From Minisyncoccota bacterium (GTDB lineage Bacteria > Patescibacteriota > Minisyncoccia > UBA6257 > HR35), in assembly GCA_938048445.1 (NCBI GenBank), contig CALIVE010000087.1, positions 1-15,726 of the forward strand: 15,726 bases of DNA. The letters are read 5' to 3'. The notes under the pieces were generated by a model. It was not told where the DNA came from. It saw only the letters and a list, made by a program, of their open reading frames with translations, and did no database searches. This document shows, in pieces, positions 6,450 through 13,863 of this stretch. A program made the translations under genes and the position numbers. Numbering within the stretch: position 1 is the stretch's first letter; every line of letters begins with the position of its first letter.

Positions 6450-7018
6450 TTTCCTCTTAAATTTCTTGGCGTTGCAATAATAAAACTTTTAATTTCTCCT
6501 TTATTAGGAGCTTCAATACTTACTTCAACTTTAATTACTCTTATCTTAGAAATATCAATAGGAAAATTCAGTGGCGGTTCATCTCCTTTATAATTTGAAT
6601 CATAATAAGAAATTTTAAATTCTTTTACATTGTTAACCATTATCCATATTTTTTCTTTAGTTAAATCATAATTTAAAGGATTTCCTGAGGGTTTTACAAT
6701 ACCTCTTTTTAGTGAATTATTTTCGTAAAAATAACGAATCCTTTCCATTAAACCATCATCATCGATATCAGCATAAAATGTAATTCTATTGGGTAAAGCT
6801 TCTTCAATGGGATAACCACCAACATTAGATTGATTCATTGATCTTAATTCTTTGATCATATTGTTTAAAGTTAAATCAATATCTCTTGCTCCACCGATAT
6901 TGAAAATAAAAAAGACATTATAATTTGCTAAATTCAAAATAAGTAAAATTATCAGACCAGAAAGAAATGATAAAATAAAAATTACTAAAAGTGTTTCTAA
7001 CAAAGTGAAAGATTTCAT
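6446..7018 (-). CDS. PilW/GspJ-like minor pilin with a calcium-type loop
   Basis: This is a 190-residue prepilin. The leader MKS is followed by F-T-L-L-E-T-L-L-V-I-F-I, so cleavage would be after S3, with Glu8 at mature position 5. A long hydrophobic helix runs to about residue 38. The globular part carries F-Y-A-D-I-D-D-D-G-L-M-E (81-92), whose D-x-D-x-D-G-x-x-E spacing matches EF-hand-like calcium loops. It has no cysteine, unlike the other surface proteins here. Both ends are ATGA overlaps with neighbours. Its place before the PilX-like gene and its size suggest the PilW/GspJ position of a V-W-X (I-J-K) minor-pilin set. That subtype assignment is inference; the prepilin identity is firm. 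Confidence 0.82.
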   Translation of the reverse strand: MKSFTLLETLLVIFILSFLSGLIILLILNLANYNVFFIFNIGGARDIDLTLNNMIKELRSMNQSNVGGYPIEEALPNRITFYADIDDDGLMERIRYFYENNSLKRGIVKPSGNPLNYDLTKEKIWIMVNNVKEFKISYYDSNYKGDEPPLNFPIDISKIRVIKVEVSIEAPNKGEIKSFIIATPRNLRGK

Positions 7019-8724
7019 TTTTTAAACTTTTTAAAAATTAAGACTAAAATAAGAATAAAAATTAAAAGAATTAAAACCAAATAAGATCTTTTTTTAATAT
7101 CAAAAGATAAAGTAGGTTTAGCTGTAGTTTGAATTGTTAAATCTTTTTTAATATTTTCTGTTTTTGATTTTTGATTTTCCTTTGTTAATGTCGAGGTTGT
7201 TAATGGCATTGTCTTTTGTTGGTTTTTAATTTCAAATTCTCCACTTTCAATTAATCTCTTTGTTTTTTGATTAATTTTTTCATAAACAATATAACTATAA
7301 ACTCCTGGAGATAAGATATTAAGATTAATATCAATTCCTTTTTCTTTAATTGAGTATGTTAAAAAAGAACCTTGATTTCTATTAAAAATGACAGCTTCTA
7401 AATTTTGCCTCTCTGAATAATTTTCAAGTTTTAATTTATTTGAAGACAGGTCTAAATCAGTACTAAAATTAACTGGTTTAAATTCTTCAGAAGATGAATA
7501 ATTAATATTACTTTGCTCAATTTTTTTTGGATTTGATAAAAATTGATTTAAAGATTGATTTGTAGGCCCATTTTTTGTTTTAAATTCAAATCTCATTTCA
7601 TTTTGATTTTTAGATAAATCTTCTACCTTTATAATGGCATAATAATCTAAATTAGGAAAAAGTAAATTTTTTGCCTCTAATTCATGATAAAGATTAAAAA
7701 TCGGATTAAGAATTTCCAAAACAATAACACCTGTTTCTTTATAAAATATTTTCATTGAGCTTAAAGTATATTCATTAGTTTTAAAGGCAACCTTAATATT
7801 GTTATGAGTTATTTCTTTGATTTCGAAATCGAAAATTTCAGGAACTTCATTGTCTGGTGAAGAAGTTGCTAAAGGTATGATGATTGGAGCACCAGAAATT
7901 TCTGGAGTTGTAAAGCTACCTTCATAATTTTGGAAATTGCCCCAATAATCAAAAATTGTCAGTTGAAAAGAATAGGAAGTATTAGGATTAGTTATTAAGT
8001 TTATTTCACAATTTTTAATTTCAGGATGGCATAATTCAAAGTTTCCTGGTGAAGAATAAACAAAAGCGTCACCTGTTTTTTTATCCCAATATATTAAACG
8101 ATATCTTAAAGGTTCATTAGAATTAAAGATAATTGAAGTTAAGTAAGGATTTTTAATAATAATTTGAGGATTAATAAATTGTGGCGGTTCTTTTTCTGGA
8201 AATTCACCTAAAGCTAATTTAAGGTTATAAGGATATGATTCTTCTTGAATATAAAATTCTCCAAAAGATTTTGGAATTAAACCAAAGATTTCGGTTGCCT
8301 GAAGAATTTGTATTTTTTCTGACGTGAATATTGTTAATCCCTTTCCTTGTAAATGATTAATAACCAATTTATAATTATCACCACTTTTAATTTTTAAATT
8401 ATTACCGAGATTAATCTCAAATTTATTTCCAAAAAAAGTTAAAGGCATTTTAGGTATTTCAATAGTTTTACTAAAGATAACTTTTTCATTTTTTTTTAAA
8501 CTTACTTCAATAATATTTTCTTCTTGAGGATTATTTAACCAGATAAAAATTTTTCCTAAATTGTCATCAAATATTTTGATATCTTGACTTATCTTTTTGA
8601 GTAAACTTAAATCAAATTTTTTTGTTGTTCTTGGAGAATAATTGAAATATTCATAAAAAATTTGAGCAAAACATATGTTAAAGCTTAAGATAATAAAAAT
8701 TAAAAAAATAAATTTCTTCATCAT
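7015..8724 (-). CDS. Secreted, membrane-anchored beta-rich (Fn3-like) pilus-locus protein
   Basis: I cannot assign this 569-residue protein to a characterised family. Residues 1-20 look like a Sec signal peptide ending N-I-C-F-A, with cleavage before Q21. The ectodomain is beta-rich. Two stretches (about 180-275 and 292-385) look like fibronectin type III or Ig-like modules, each with an N-x-x-Y-x-x-x-x-x-x-D pattern near its end (N248-D259, N359-D369). A third beta module lies at about 430-500. A Ser/Thr/Lys-rich linker (501-545) leads to a C-terminal membrane helix (548-564) and a K-K-F-K-K tail, so it should be anchored facing outward. C232 and C239 could form a disulfide. It lies between two minor-pilin genes with ATGA overlaps on both sides, and two adjacent ATGs fit the start. 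A role in pilus tip assembly or surface display is inferred from position only. Confidence 0.72.
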   Translation of the reverse strand: MMKKFIFLIFIILSFNICFAQIFYEYFNYSPRTTKKFDLSLLKKISQDIKIFDDNLGKIFIWLNNPQEENIIEVSLKKNEKVIFSKTIEIPKMPLTFFGNKFEINLGNNLKIKSGDNYKLVINHLQGKGLTIFTSEKIQILQATEIFGLIPKSFGEFYIQEESYPYNLKLALGEFPEKEPPQFINPQIIIKNPYLTSIIFNSNEPLRYRLIYWDKKTGDAFVYSSPGNFELCHPEIKNCEINLITNPNTSYSFQLTIFDYWGNFQNYEGSFTTPEISGAPIIIPLATSSPDNEVPEIFDFEIKEITHNNIKVAFKTNEYTLSSMKIFYKETGVIVLEILNPIFNLYHELEAKNLLFPNLDYYAIIKVEDLSKNQNEMRFEFKTKNGPTNQSLNQFLSNPKKIEQSNINYSSSEEFKPVNFSTDLDLSSNKLKLENYSERQNLEAVIFNRNQGSFLTYSIKEKGIDINLNILSPGVYSYIVYEKINQKTKRLIESGEFEIKNQQKTMPLTTSTLTKENQKSKTENIKKDLTIQTTAKPTLSFDIKKRSYLVLILLIFILILVLIFKKFKK

Positions 8725-10478
8725 TTTGTTAATTTTGCTGTGAAAATATTAAATTTATCTAAAATTTCTAAATTTGTTGAAAAAATTTGATACCCCTCCT
8801 TCTCTACTTTTAATGTATAATTACCTGCACTTAAATTATCAAACAAAACTTGTCCTGGAGGTAAACAAAAAGAAGAGAAAGAGAAATTGATCTTTTTAAA
8901 AACTGGTGTCAAATTAGGGTCATCTGTTTTTAGATAAACTTTATACCTCAGATATCTAAAATTTCTTAAAAAATCTATATTTTCAATAATGTTATCTTCA
9001 AAATATGTTGCTGAAGTACCATCCGGGCCAACAAAATTCCAATTACTTCCATCACTATTTATAGCAATTTGTAATTTAATATCAGTATTTAAAGGTTCAT
9101 CACCTGACCAAATTATTCTTCTAATTTCTGTTGAAGTCCCAAAATCAATAGTTTGAGAAATCAACCATTCAACTGATGAGGTAGGGTAACCATTTTCTAA
9201 ATATTTCAGTTTTATGGCTCCGGTAGAATCAATTTCAATATTTTCTGATTTTTCAGAATAATTATTAAGCCAATTATTTTCTTCATAATTTTCTAAGTTA
9301 GTAATTAAAGAATTTGAATAATTACTTTTAGTTAGAGTAACTGTAGCAAAATTAACAGGATTTCCAGCATCATCTTTAACTATAACTAATAATGATAAAT
9401 AGTTATCCTTTTGAGAAGTCAAAGTTAAGGTAATATTTTTAGTTGTGCTTGGCGGTAGAATTATTGGTAGTAAAGGATTTGTCCCCTTTAAAATATAATT
9501 ATTATCTAAAACATAAAATTTATATTCATCCCATTCTATATTTTCTAAATTTTTTCTTCCATTATTATCTGTTTGAGTAGTAGTTGAAAATTTAATTACA
9601 TCAGGGTTTCTTCCTATCAATTTTGTTCCATCAATTCTTAAGTTTACGTTTCCTATTGGTTGGCAAAATTTATTTTGAGTTTTAATTATTAAATTGCTTA
9701 ATTTATCTATAGCTAAGGTAACTAAGGTTAAAGTTTGTTCTTTGACTGTAGCATGAGGATTAATAGGATTAGGATTATTAGGATCTCCAGGAGGATATGT
9801 TTTCTCTGTTGAATAGCCTGGTTTAGTAATTTCAATTGCATAAGCATTAGTACCTGTTGGTATATCTATTAAAGGTAAAATTCCATCATTATTAGTGTAA
9901 TCTTCAATATAAATTGGAGGAGAAATTACATTATTTCTCACTATTATTTTTGCATAGGGAATAGGCTCTCCATTAGCATTGATAGCTCTAATAAATAATG
10001 AGCCATTATTAGTTTGCATTTCTAAATTTTTAGGAGCAATAAGAGTTGTTAATTTTTGAGGTTTAAACTTTAAACCACAATTTAAGCATTCTATTTCTAA
10101 TTCAACAAGTTTATAATCAGCTGGAGCTAAGTCTTGAGGCGTTGAAGTAACAGTTCCATCATAAGGATCATCTATATTTCTTATATATGTTCTTATAGAA
10201 AATTTTAAATTTCCTAAATTTACATATTTAATTCTTTTTAATTTTCCTCGGGGATAACCATCTTCAATGCCAATATCTTCATAATTCATATTTTTAATGA
10301 TTTCCATTTCACTTTCTAAAACATTTAAGGCTAAAAGTGATAATCTTAAAGAAGTTGTTGTTTTTAAAAAATTTATAAAAGCTCCGTAAATAAAATAACC
10401 TAAAATCGTTACAAAAAGAATTGAAATTAAAACTTCTAAAAATGTAAAACTATGGTTGGATTTTTTCTGATAGCTCAT
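8721..10478 (-). CDS. Giant modular prepilin (PilV-like) with adhesin-type domains
   Basis: This 585-residue protein has a prepilin N-terminus. After the leader ending N-H-S (cut after S10) comes F-T-F-L-E-V-L-I-S-I-L-F, with Glu at mature position 5. Residues 40-157 resemble a small minor-pilin body, including C131-L-N-C134. Then come carboxypeptidase-regulatory-like beta sandwiches: module 1 at about 158-255 (G-E-P-I-P-Y-A-K-I-I-V and P-G-Y) and module 2 at about 260-355. Module 3 starts at 361-387 (A-G-N-P-V-N-F-A-T-V-T-L) and closes at about 538-585 (F-D-N-L-S-A-G-N-Y-T-L-K-V-E-K-E-G-Y). About 150 residues (388-537) appear inserted inside module 3, with a discoidin-like pattern (S-D-G-S-N-W, G-P-D-G-T-S-A-T-Y-F, R-Y-L-R-Y-K). 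Typical PilV/GspI proteins are far smaller. A tip adhesin role is inferred. It overlaps pilC by 29 bp. Confidence 0.82.
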   Translation of the reverse strand: MSYQKKSNHSFTFLEVLISILFVTILGYFIYGAFINFLKTTTSLRLSLLALNVLESEMEIIKNMNYEDIGIEDGYPRGKLKRIKYVNLGNLKFSIRTYIRNIDDPYDGTVTSTPQDLAPADYKLVELEIECLNCGLKFKPQKLTTLIAPKNLEMQTNNGSLFIRAINANGEPIPYAKIIVRNNVISPPIYIEDYTNNDGILPLIDIPTGTNAYAIEITKPGYSTEKTYPPGDPNNPNPINPHATVKEQTLTLVTLAIDKLSNLIIKTQNKFCQPIGNVNLRIDGTKLIGRNPDVIKFSTTTQTDNNGRKNLENIEWDEYKFYVLDNNYILKGTNPLLPIILPPSTTKNITLTLTSQKDNYLSLLVIVKDDAGNPVNFATVTLTKSNYSNSLITNLENYEENNWLNNYSEKSENIEIDSTGAIKLKYLENGYPTSSVEWLISQTIDFGTSTEIRRIIWSGDEPLNTDIKLQIAINSDGSNWNFVGPDGTSATYFEDNIIENIDFLRNFRYLRYKVYLKTDDPNLTPVFKKINFSFSSFCLPPGQVLFDNLSAGNYTLKVEKEGYQIFSTNLEILDKFNIFTAKLTK

Positions 10479-11514
10479 AGATGGGCAAAATTATGGAAAG
10501 AGCTACAAATCCTATTCCTACAGCAAGAATAACTAAAATTAAAGGTTCAAGAATGTTGACAAATCTTTCTAAAAAAGTATCAACATCTTCTTCTAAATTT
10601 TTCGCTAAATATTTAAGATTATTTTCTAAATTACCTGTTCTTTCTCCAATTTCAATCATCTTGATAAAATTATAAGGAAAAAGCTTTTCAGTTTTCCCTA
10701 AACTTTCATGTAATGAATGCCCAGCTAAAATTTCTGAAGCCACCCTATTTAGTGCCTTTTTATAAACTAAATTAGTTAAAGAATTAGCTGAAATATTTAA
10801 TCCCTCAACAATTTTTAAACCACTTCCTAAAAGAAGGCTAAATGTTCGTGAAAATTCGGCTAAAATATAGCTTCGTATTACCTTAGAAAAGATTGGTATT
10901 TTTAAAAAGAATAAATCAATAAAAAATTTTGTTTTTTCATATTTTAAGCTGATTATAAATAATAAAACTAAGATTACTAAAGAAAGAAAAAGTTCAATTG
11001 TATTATTAATTAAAAAATTTGAAACTTTTATAAATATTTTCGTAGTTAGAGGAAGTTCAACTCCAAGATTTTCAAAAATAGGTAAAATTTTAGGAAAAAT
11101 AAAATACAAAACAAGAATAATCAAAACAACCATTGTTGAAATGATAAAACTTGGATAAATTGAAGTTGTGATTATTTTTCTTTTTAAAGCTCCAATTTTA
11201 TTTAATTCTTCTGCTAATTTATCTAAATTTTCAGGAAGTTGTCCAGTTAATTCACCAACTCTAATCACGTTTATAAAAAAATCACCAAAAATATTTCTAA
11301 ATTTAGAAAATCCACTTGAAAGAAATTGCCCCTTTTCAACATCAGAAATACATATATCTAAAATATATTTCAAGCTTTTAGAACGAGTATTTTCCTTTAA
11401 AATACTTAAAGCTTCTAAAAGGCTTATCCCACTTTTTAAAAGTAAAGATAAATTTCTAACAAAATTTATCTTTTCATCTAAAGGAATTCTTAAAAAGAAT
11501 GGTTTTTTATTCAT
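10450..11514 (-). CDS. pilC: Type IV pilus inner-membrane platform protein PilC/GspF
   Basis: PilC is the polytopic platform that couples the cytoplasmic motor to pilin extraction from the membrane. The 354-residue product has two homologous T2SSF helical domains, at about 15-137 and 217-340. Each starts with an F-x-R-x-x-x-x-L-L-x-S-G pattern (F18-G29 and F221-G232) and contains G-E-x-T-G-x-L (87-93, and 290-296 as G-E-R-T-G-N-L). Membrane segments are at about 118-141, 173-190 and 322-343. It is slightly shorter at the N-terminus than proteobacterial PilC (about 400). It overlaps the pilB stop by 8 bp and the next gene by 29 bp. Family assignment is firm. Whether the system is a retractile pilus, a secretion pseudopilus or a competence pilus cannot be settled from this gene. 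Confidence 0.95.
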   Translation of the reverse strand: MNKKPFFLRIPLDEKINFVRNLSLLLKSGISLLEALSILKENTRSKSLKYILDICISDVEKGQFLSSGFSKFRNIFGDFFINVIRVGELTGQLPENLDKLAEELNKIGALKRKIITTSIYPSFIISTMVVLIILVLYFIFPKILPIFENLGVELPLTTKIFIKVSNFLINNTIELFLSLVILVLLFIISLKYEKTKFFIDLFFLKIPIFSKVIRSYILAEFSRTFSLLLGSGLKIVEGLNISANSLTNLVYKKALNRVASEILAGHSLHESLGKTEKLFPYNFIKMIEIGERTGNLENNLKYLAKNLEEDVDTFLERFVNILEPLILVILAVGIGFVALSIILPIYELSEKIQP

Positions 11515-12766
11515 GAATTACTCTTAAGATTTCTTCTATCGTAGTTAAACCAGCTAAGACTTTATTAAAACCATCCTGGACCATAGTAGTCATTCCTTCA
11601 TTGATAGCAGCAGATTTAATTTCTCCACTGTTGGCTCTTTTCATTATCAGTTCTTTTATTCTCTCAGTTACTGGTAAAACTTCAAAAATTCCTAATCTTC
11701 CATAATAACCTGTATTATTACAAGTATTACAACCTTTTCCTATATAAAATTTAGCTTTTTTTATTTTTTTTATATTCTCAACAGTCAAATCTAAACCAAT
11801 ACTTTCTAAGATAGAATAAATCTCCTGTGTTTTTAACTGCCTTTCGGTTTTACAATTTTCACAAATTTTCCTTACTAATCTCTGAGCAATAATTACATTG
11901 ACAGTTGATGCAATTAAAAAGGGTTCAACTCCCATTTCTAAAAGTCTTGGCAAAGCAGTTGCCGCATCATTAGTATGGAGTGTTGAAAGAAGGAGGTGTC
12001 CTGTCAAAGCAGCATTAACAGCAATATCTGCAGTTTCTTCATCTCTAATTTCTCCGACCATAATAATATCAGGATCTTGTCTCAAAATAGCTCTTAATCC
12101 GGTACTAAAAACTAAACCAACTTGAGGATTGACCTGGATTTGAGTAATCCCTGGGATTGAATATTCAATAGGATCTTCTAAGGTAATAATAGTGACATTA
12201 CCAGTATTTAAAGTTTTTAAAATAGTATATAAAGTAGTTGTTTTACCTGAACCTGTTGGCCCAGTAACTAAAATCATTCCATATGGTTTTTTAATAGCTT
12301 TTTTAACTTCGTTATAATCTCTTTCTGAAAAACCTAAGGTTTCTAATGTAAAGGAAGTTTCCTTGGAAATTAATAATCTTAAAACAGCATTTTCTCCAAA
12401 ATAGGTTGGCATTATTGAAACTCTTATATCAAATTCAGCGCTATTTTCTCTATCATAGAATTTGAATCTTCCATCTTGAGGTATATAATGTTCATCTGTT
12501 CTTAAACCTGCCAAAATTTTAATTCTTGAAATGATTTCATCATGAATTTCTTTCGGAAAAGTAAATAATAGGTGAATAATACCATCAATTCTAGCTTTAA
12601 TTAAAAGTCTCTCCTCTTCTGGGTCAATATGGATATCCGAAGCTCTTTTTTTATAACAATATTCAATTAAGTTTTGGACTAATTCAATTATTGAAATTTC
12701 TTCAATAGGTTTTTTTATTTCTTCTTCAATTTTTATTTTGATACCTTCGATATCTACCTGAGCCAT
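11507..12766 (-). CDS. pilB: Type IV pilus assembly ATPase PilB/GspE
   Basis: This is the hexameric cytoplasmic ATPase that drives pilus extension. Visible in 419 residues are an N2-type domain with A-S-D-I-H-I-D (42-48), Walker A GPTGSGKT (169-176), the Asp box I-T-L-E-D-P-I-E-Y (194-202), Walker B with I-I-M-V-G-E-I-R-D-E-E-T (234-245), and the His box T-G-H-L-L-L-S-T-L-H-T-N-D (255-267). A zinc site C302-x2-C305...C346-x2-C349 marks the assembly (PilB/GspE) class rather than the PilT retraction class. The N-terminal MshEN-type domain of full-length PilB (about 560 residues) is absent, so a cyclic-di-GMP input through that domain is unlikely. It is the first gene of the pilus operon, and the 87 bp gap upstream holds a TATAAT. 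No pilT, pilD or pilMNO is in the window. Confidence 0.96.
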   Translation of the reverse strand: MAQVDIEGIKIKIEEEIKKPIEEISIIELVQNLIEYCYKKRASDIHIDPEEERLLIKARIDGIIHLLFTFPKEIHDEIISRIKILAGLRTDEHYIPQDGRFKFYDRENSAEFDIRVSIMPTYFGENAVLRLLISKETSFTLETLGFSERDYNEVKKAIKKPYGMILVTGPTGSGKTTTLYTILKTLNTGNVTIITLEDPIEYSIPGITQIQVNPQVGLVFSTGLRAILRQDPDIIMVGEIRDEETADIAVNAALTGHLLLSTLHTNDAATALPRLLEMGVEPFLIASTVNVIIAQRLVRKICENCKTERQLKTQEIYSILESIGLDLTVENIKKIKKAKFYIGKGCNTCNNTGYYGRLGIFEVLPVTERIKELIMKRANSGEIKSAAINEGMTTMVQDGFNKVLAGLTTIEEILRVIHE

Positions 12767-12800
12767 CTAAAAATTTTAGGTTTTAAAAACAATTTAAATT

Positions 12801-12806
12801 ATTATA
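12801..12806 (-). promoter_or_regulatory. Candidate -10 box for the pilus operon
   Basis: On the minus strand TATAAT lies 34 bases upstream of the pilB ATG, in the 87 bp gap after the EF-Tu-like gene. That would give a leader of about 27 bases. The -35 position at 17-18 bp spacing reads aatata or gaatat, which is weak. The gap also contains short AT palindromes (AATTTAAATT at 12791-12800) but no G+C-rich hairpin with a T-run, so I see no factor-independent terminator before pilB. Confidence 0.38.
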
Positions 12807-12853
12807 AATGAAAATTTTGTTTGTATATTCTCTATAAAACCACCTTTTAATCT

Positions 12854-13108
12854 TTAAATTACTTTATAGACTAAATCACCCTCTTTAGCCTTTCCCACAA
12901 CTTGAACAGCAACTTCTTCACCAGATTTAGCCTTTTGGATTTTTTTATGCTCTATCTCCATTGATTCAACAGTTTGCCTAAATTTTTCTTCACCATTCTT
13001 TCTTCTTACTATTATTTCATCTCCAATATTTAGTTCATCCTCAAGTTCAACAATCATTGCTGGAATATGAGGATAAAAATGTTTAACTCTCCCTATCAGC
13101 TTTTCCAT
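12854..13108 (-). CDS. Small EF-Tu domain 2-like beta-barrel protein
   Basis: The 84-residue protein begins M-E-K-L-I-G-R-V-K-H-F-Y-P and has V-E-L-E-D-E-L-N-I-G-D-E-I (20-32). F-R-Q-T-V-E-S-M-E-I-E-H (43-54) and G-D-L-V-Y-K-V (77-83) follow. This is the pattern of the stand-alone 'translation elongation factor-like' proteins. It also occurs as the C-terminal domain of U32 peptidases, related in fold to domain 2 of EF-Tu. No GTPase or peptidase part is present, and no U32 gene is adjacent. The cellular role of the free domain is not established; RNA or protein binding is possible. It lies 23 bp after the glycosylase gene and 87 bp before pilB, same strand. The ATG has no Shine-Dalgarno. Confidence 0.75.
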   Translation of the reverse strand: MEKLIGRVKHFYPHIPAMIVELEDELNIGDEIIVRRKNGEEKFRQTVESMEIEHKKIQKAKSGEEVAVQVVGKAKEGDLVYKVI

Positions 13109-13120
13109 TTTTAAATTTTA

Positions 13121-13134
13121 TAAATTACGACCTA
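13121..13134 (-). repeat. 14 bp repeat at a stop codon, copy 1
   Basis: The minus strand reads TAGGTCGTAATTTA, the TAG being the stop of the glycosylase gene. An identical 14-mer lies at 14918-14931, also beginning with the TAG stop of the rmuC-like gene. The flanking bases differ. Confidence 0.6.
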
Positions 13135-13863
13135 TTTTTTACTAACCCATTTGTTATTTTTTATATAAAACCTCCATAATTTATCTTTATATTCTTCAGC
13201 ATAATCTATGCCAATTCTTTTAGCTTTAATAATTTTAAACTTTGGCGTTGAAAAATTAAAGCCATTTATTTTTATTTTATCTTCAAGCCATATCCTTTTA
13301 CTTTTTATCAAATCTTCACCCCAAAAAGAGCTATCGAGATGTAATTCTTGACAAAGTTTGCCAGGTCCTTTAGGATTTTTCAAATTGAAAATAGGCTCTA
13401 AGCTCCTTATTAAAACACATTCTGGATAGCCTTCTTTATATGTAGTTATATTTAATTGATAATAATTTCCATAAACTAAATAAATATAAATATGACCTCC
13501 TTTTAAATATTCTGCTAAATTTCTAGATGTTACTTTATTGTTATAAGGATAATTTTCTAACCAATGTGAAGTCGAATTAAGTTTAGGTGGATTCAAAATT
13601 TTTTTGATAAATAAATCTTTGTTTTCTATATGATGCTTTATTCTTTCCCAACTTTCCTCAATTATTTTTAATTTTTCTTTTAAGGGTTGTTCTTTTTTCG
13701 AATAAGCATGAGAAGCCTTATCAAAAGGTCCGATATATGCTTCAGTTTCAACAATTCTTCCGATCAATAATTTATTTTTATATTTTCTGACAATAAATTT
13801 TCCTAATAAATCTTTAGCAACCTTTAAAGTCTTTCTTTCAAAAAATTCTCTTTTTAATCTCAT
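13132..13863 (-). CDS. AAG-type 3-methyladenine DNA glycosylase with an internal insertion
   Basis: This family removes alkylated or deaminated purines (such as 3-methyladenine and hypoxanthine) in base excision repair. The 243-residue product starts like the family (R-E-F-F-E-R-K-T-L-x-V-A-K-D-L-L-G-K, 5-22). It has the active-site segment V-E-T-E-A-Y-I-G-P-F-D-K-A-S-H (38-52): E41 is the expected catalytic Glu, and Y43 and H52 match base-pocket residues. Then Y-I-Y-L-V-Y-G-N-Y-Y-Q-L-N (126-138), G-P-G-K-L-C-Q-E-L and R-I-G-I-D-Y-A-E follow. Between H-A-Y (54) and T-S-R-N (112-115), where the family normally has a short G-G-x-T-x-R-N stretch, about 55 charged residues are inserted. It starts by ATGA overlap with gap. 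Family is clear; the function of the insertion is unknown. Confidence 0.88.
   Translation of the reverse strand: MRLKREFFERKTLKVAKDLLGKFIVRKYKNKLLIGRIVETEAYIGPFDKASHAYSKKEQPLKEKLKIIEESWERIKHHIENKDLFIKKILNPPKLNSTSHWLENYPYNNKVTSRNLAEYLKGGHIYIYLVYGNYYQLNITTYKEGYPECVLIRSLEPIFNLKNPKGPGKLCQELHLDSSFWGEDLIKSKRIWLEDKIKINGFNFSTPKFKIIKAKRIGIDYAEEYKDKLWRFYIKNNKWVSKK

Noticed and set aside
11168..11527. 119-codon plus-strand frame opposite pilC, and a 64-codon one at 10481-10675
   Set aside because: Both are antisense to strongly conserved T2SSF domains.
11898..12125. 75-codon plus-strand frame opposite pilB
   Set aside because: Antisense to the Walker B/His box region of pilB; no homology seen.
4508..12766. 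Reading the locus as a type II secretion system
   Set aside because: No secretin, gspC/L/M or other T2SS-specific gene is visible; a type IV pilus or competence-type pseudopilus fits better, although the shared families mean this is not fully excluded.
12767..12853. Possible terminator in the gap before pilB
   Set aside because: Only short all-AT palindromes are present, with no stable stem followed by a T-run.
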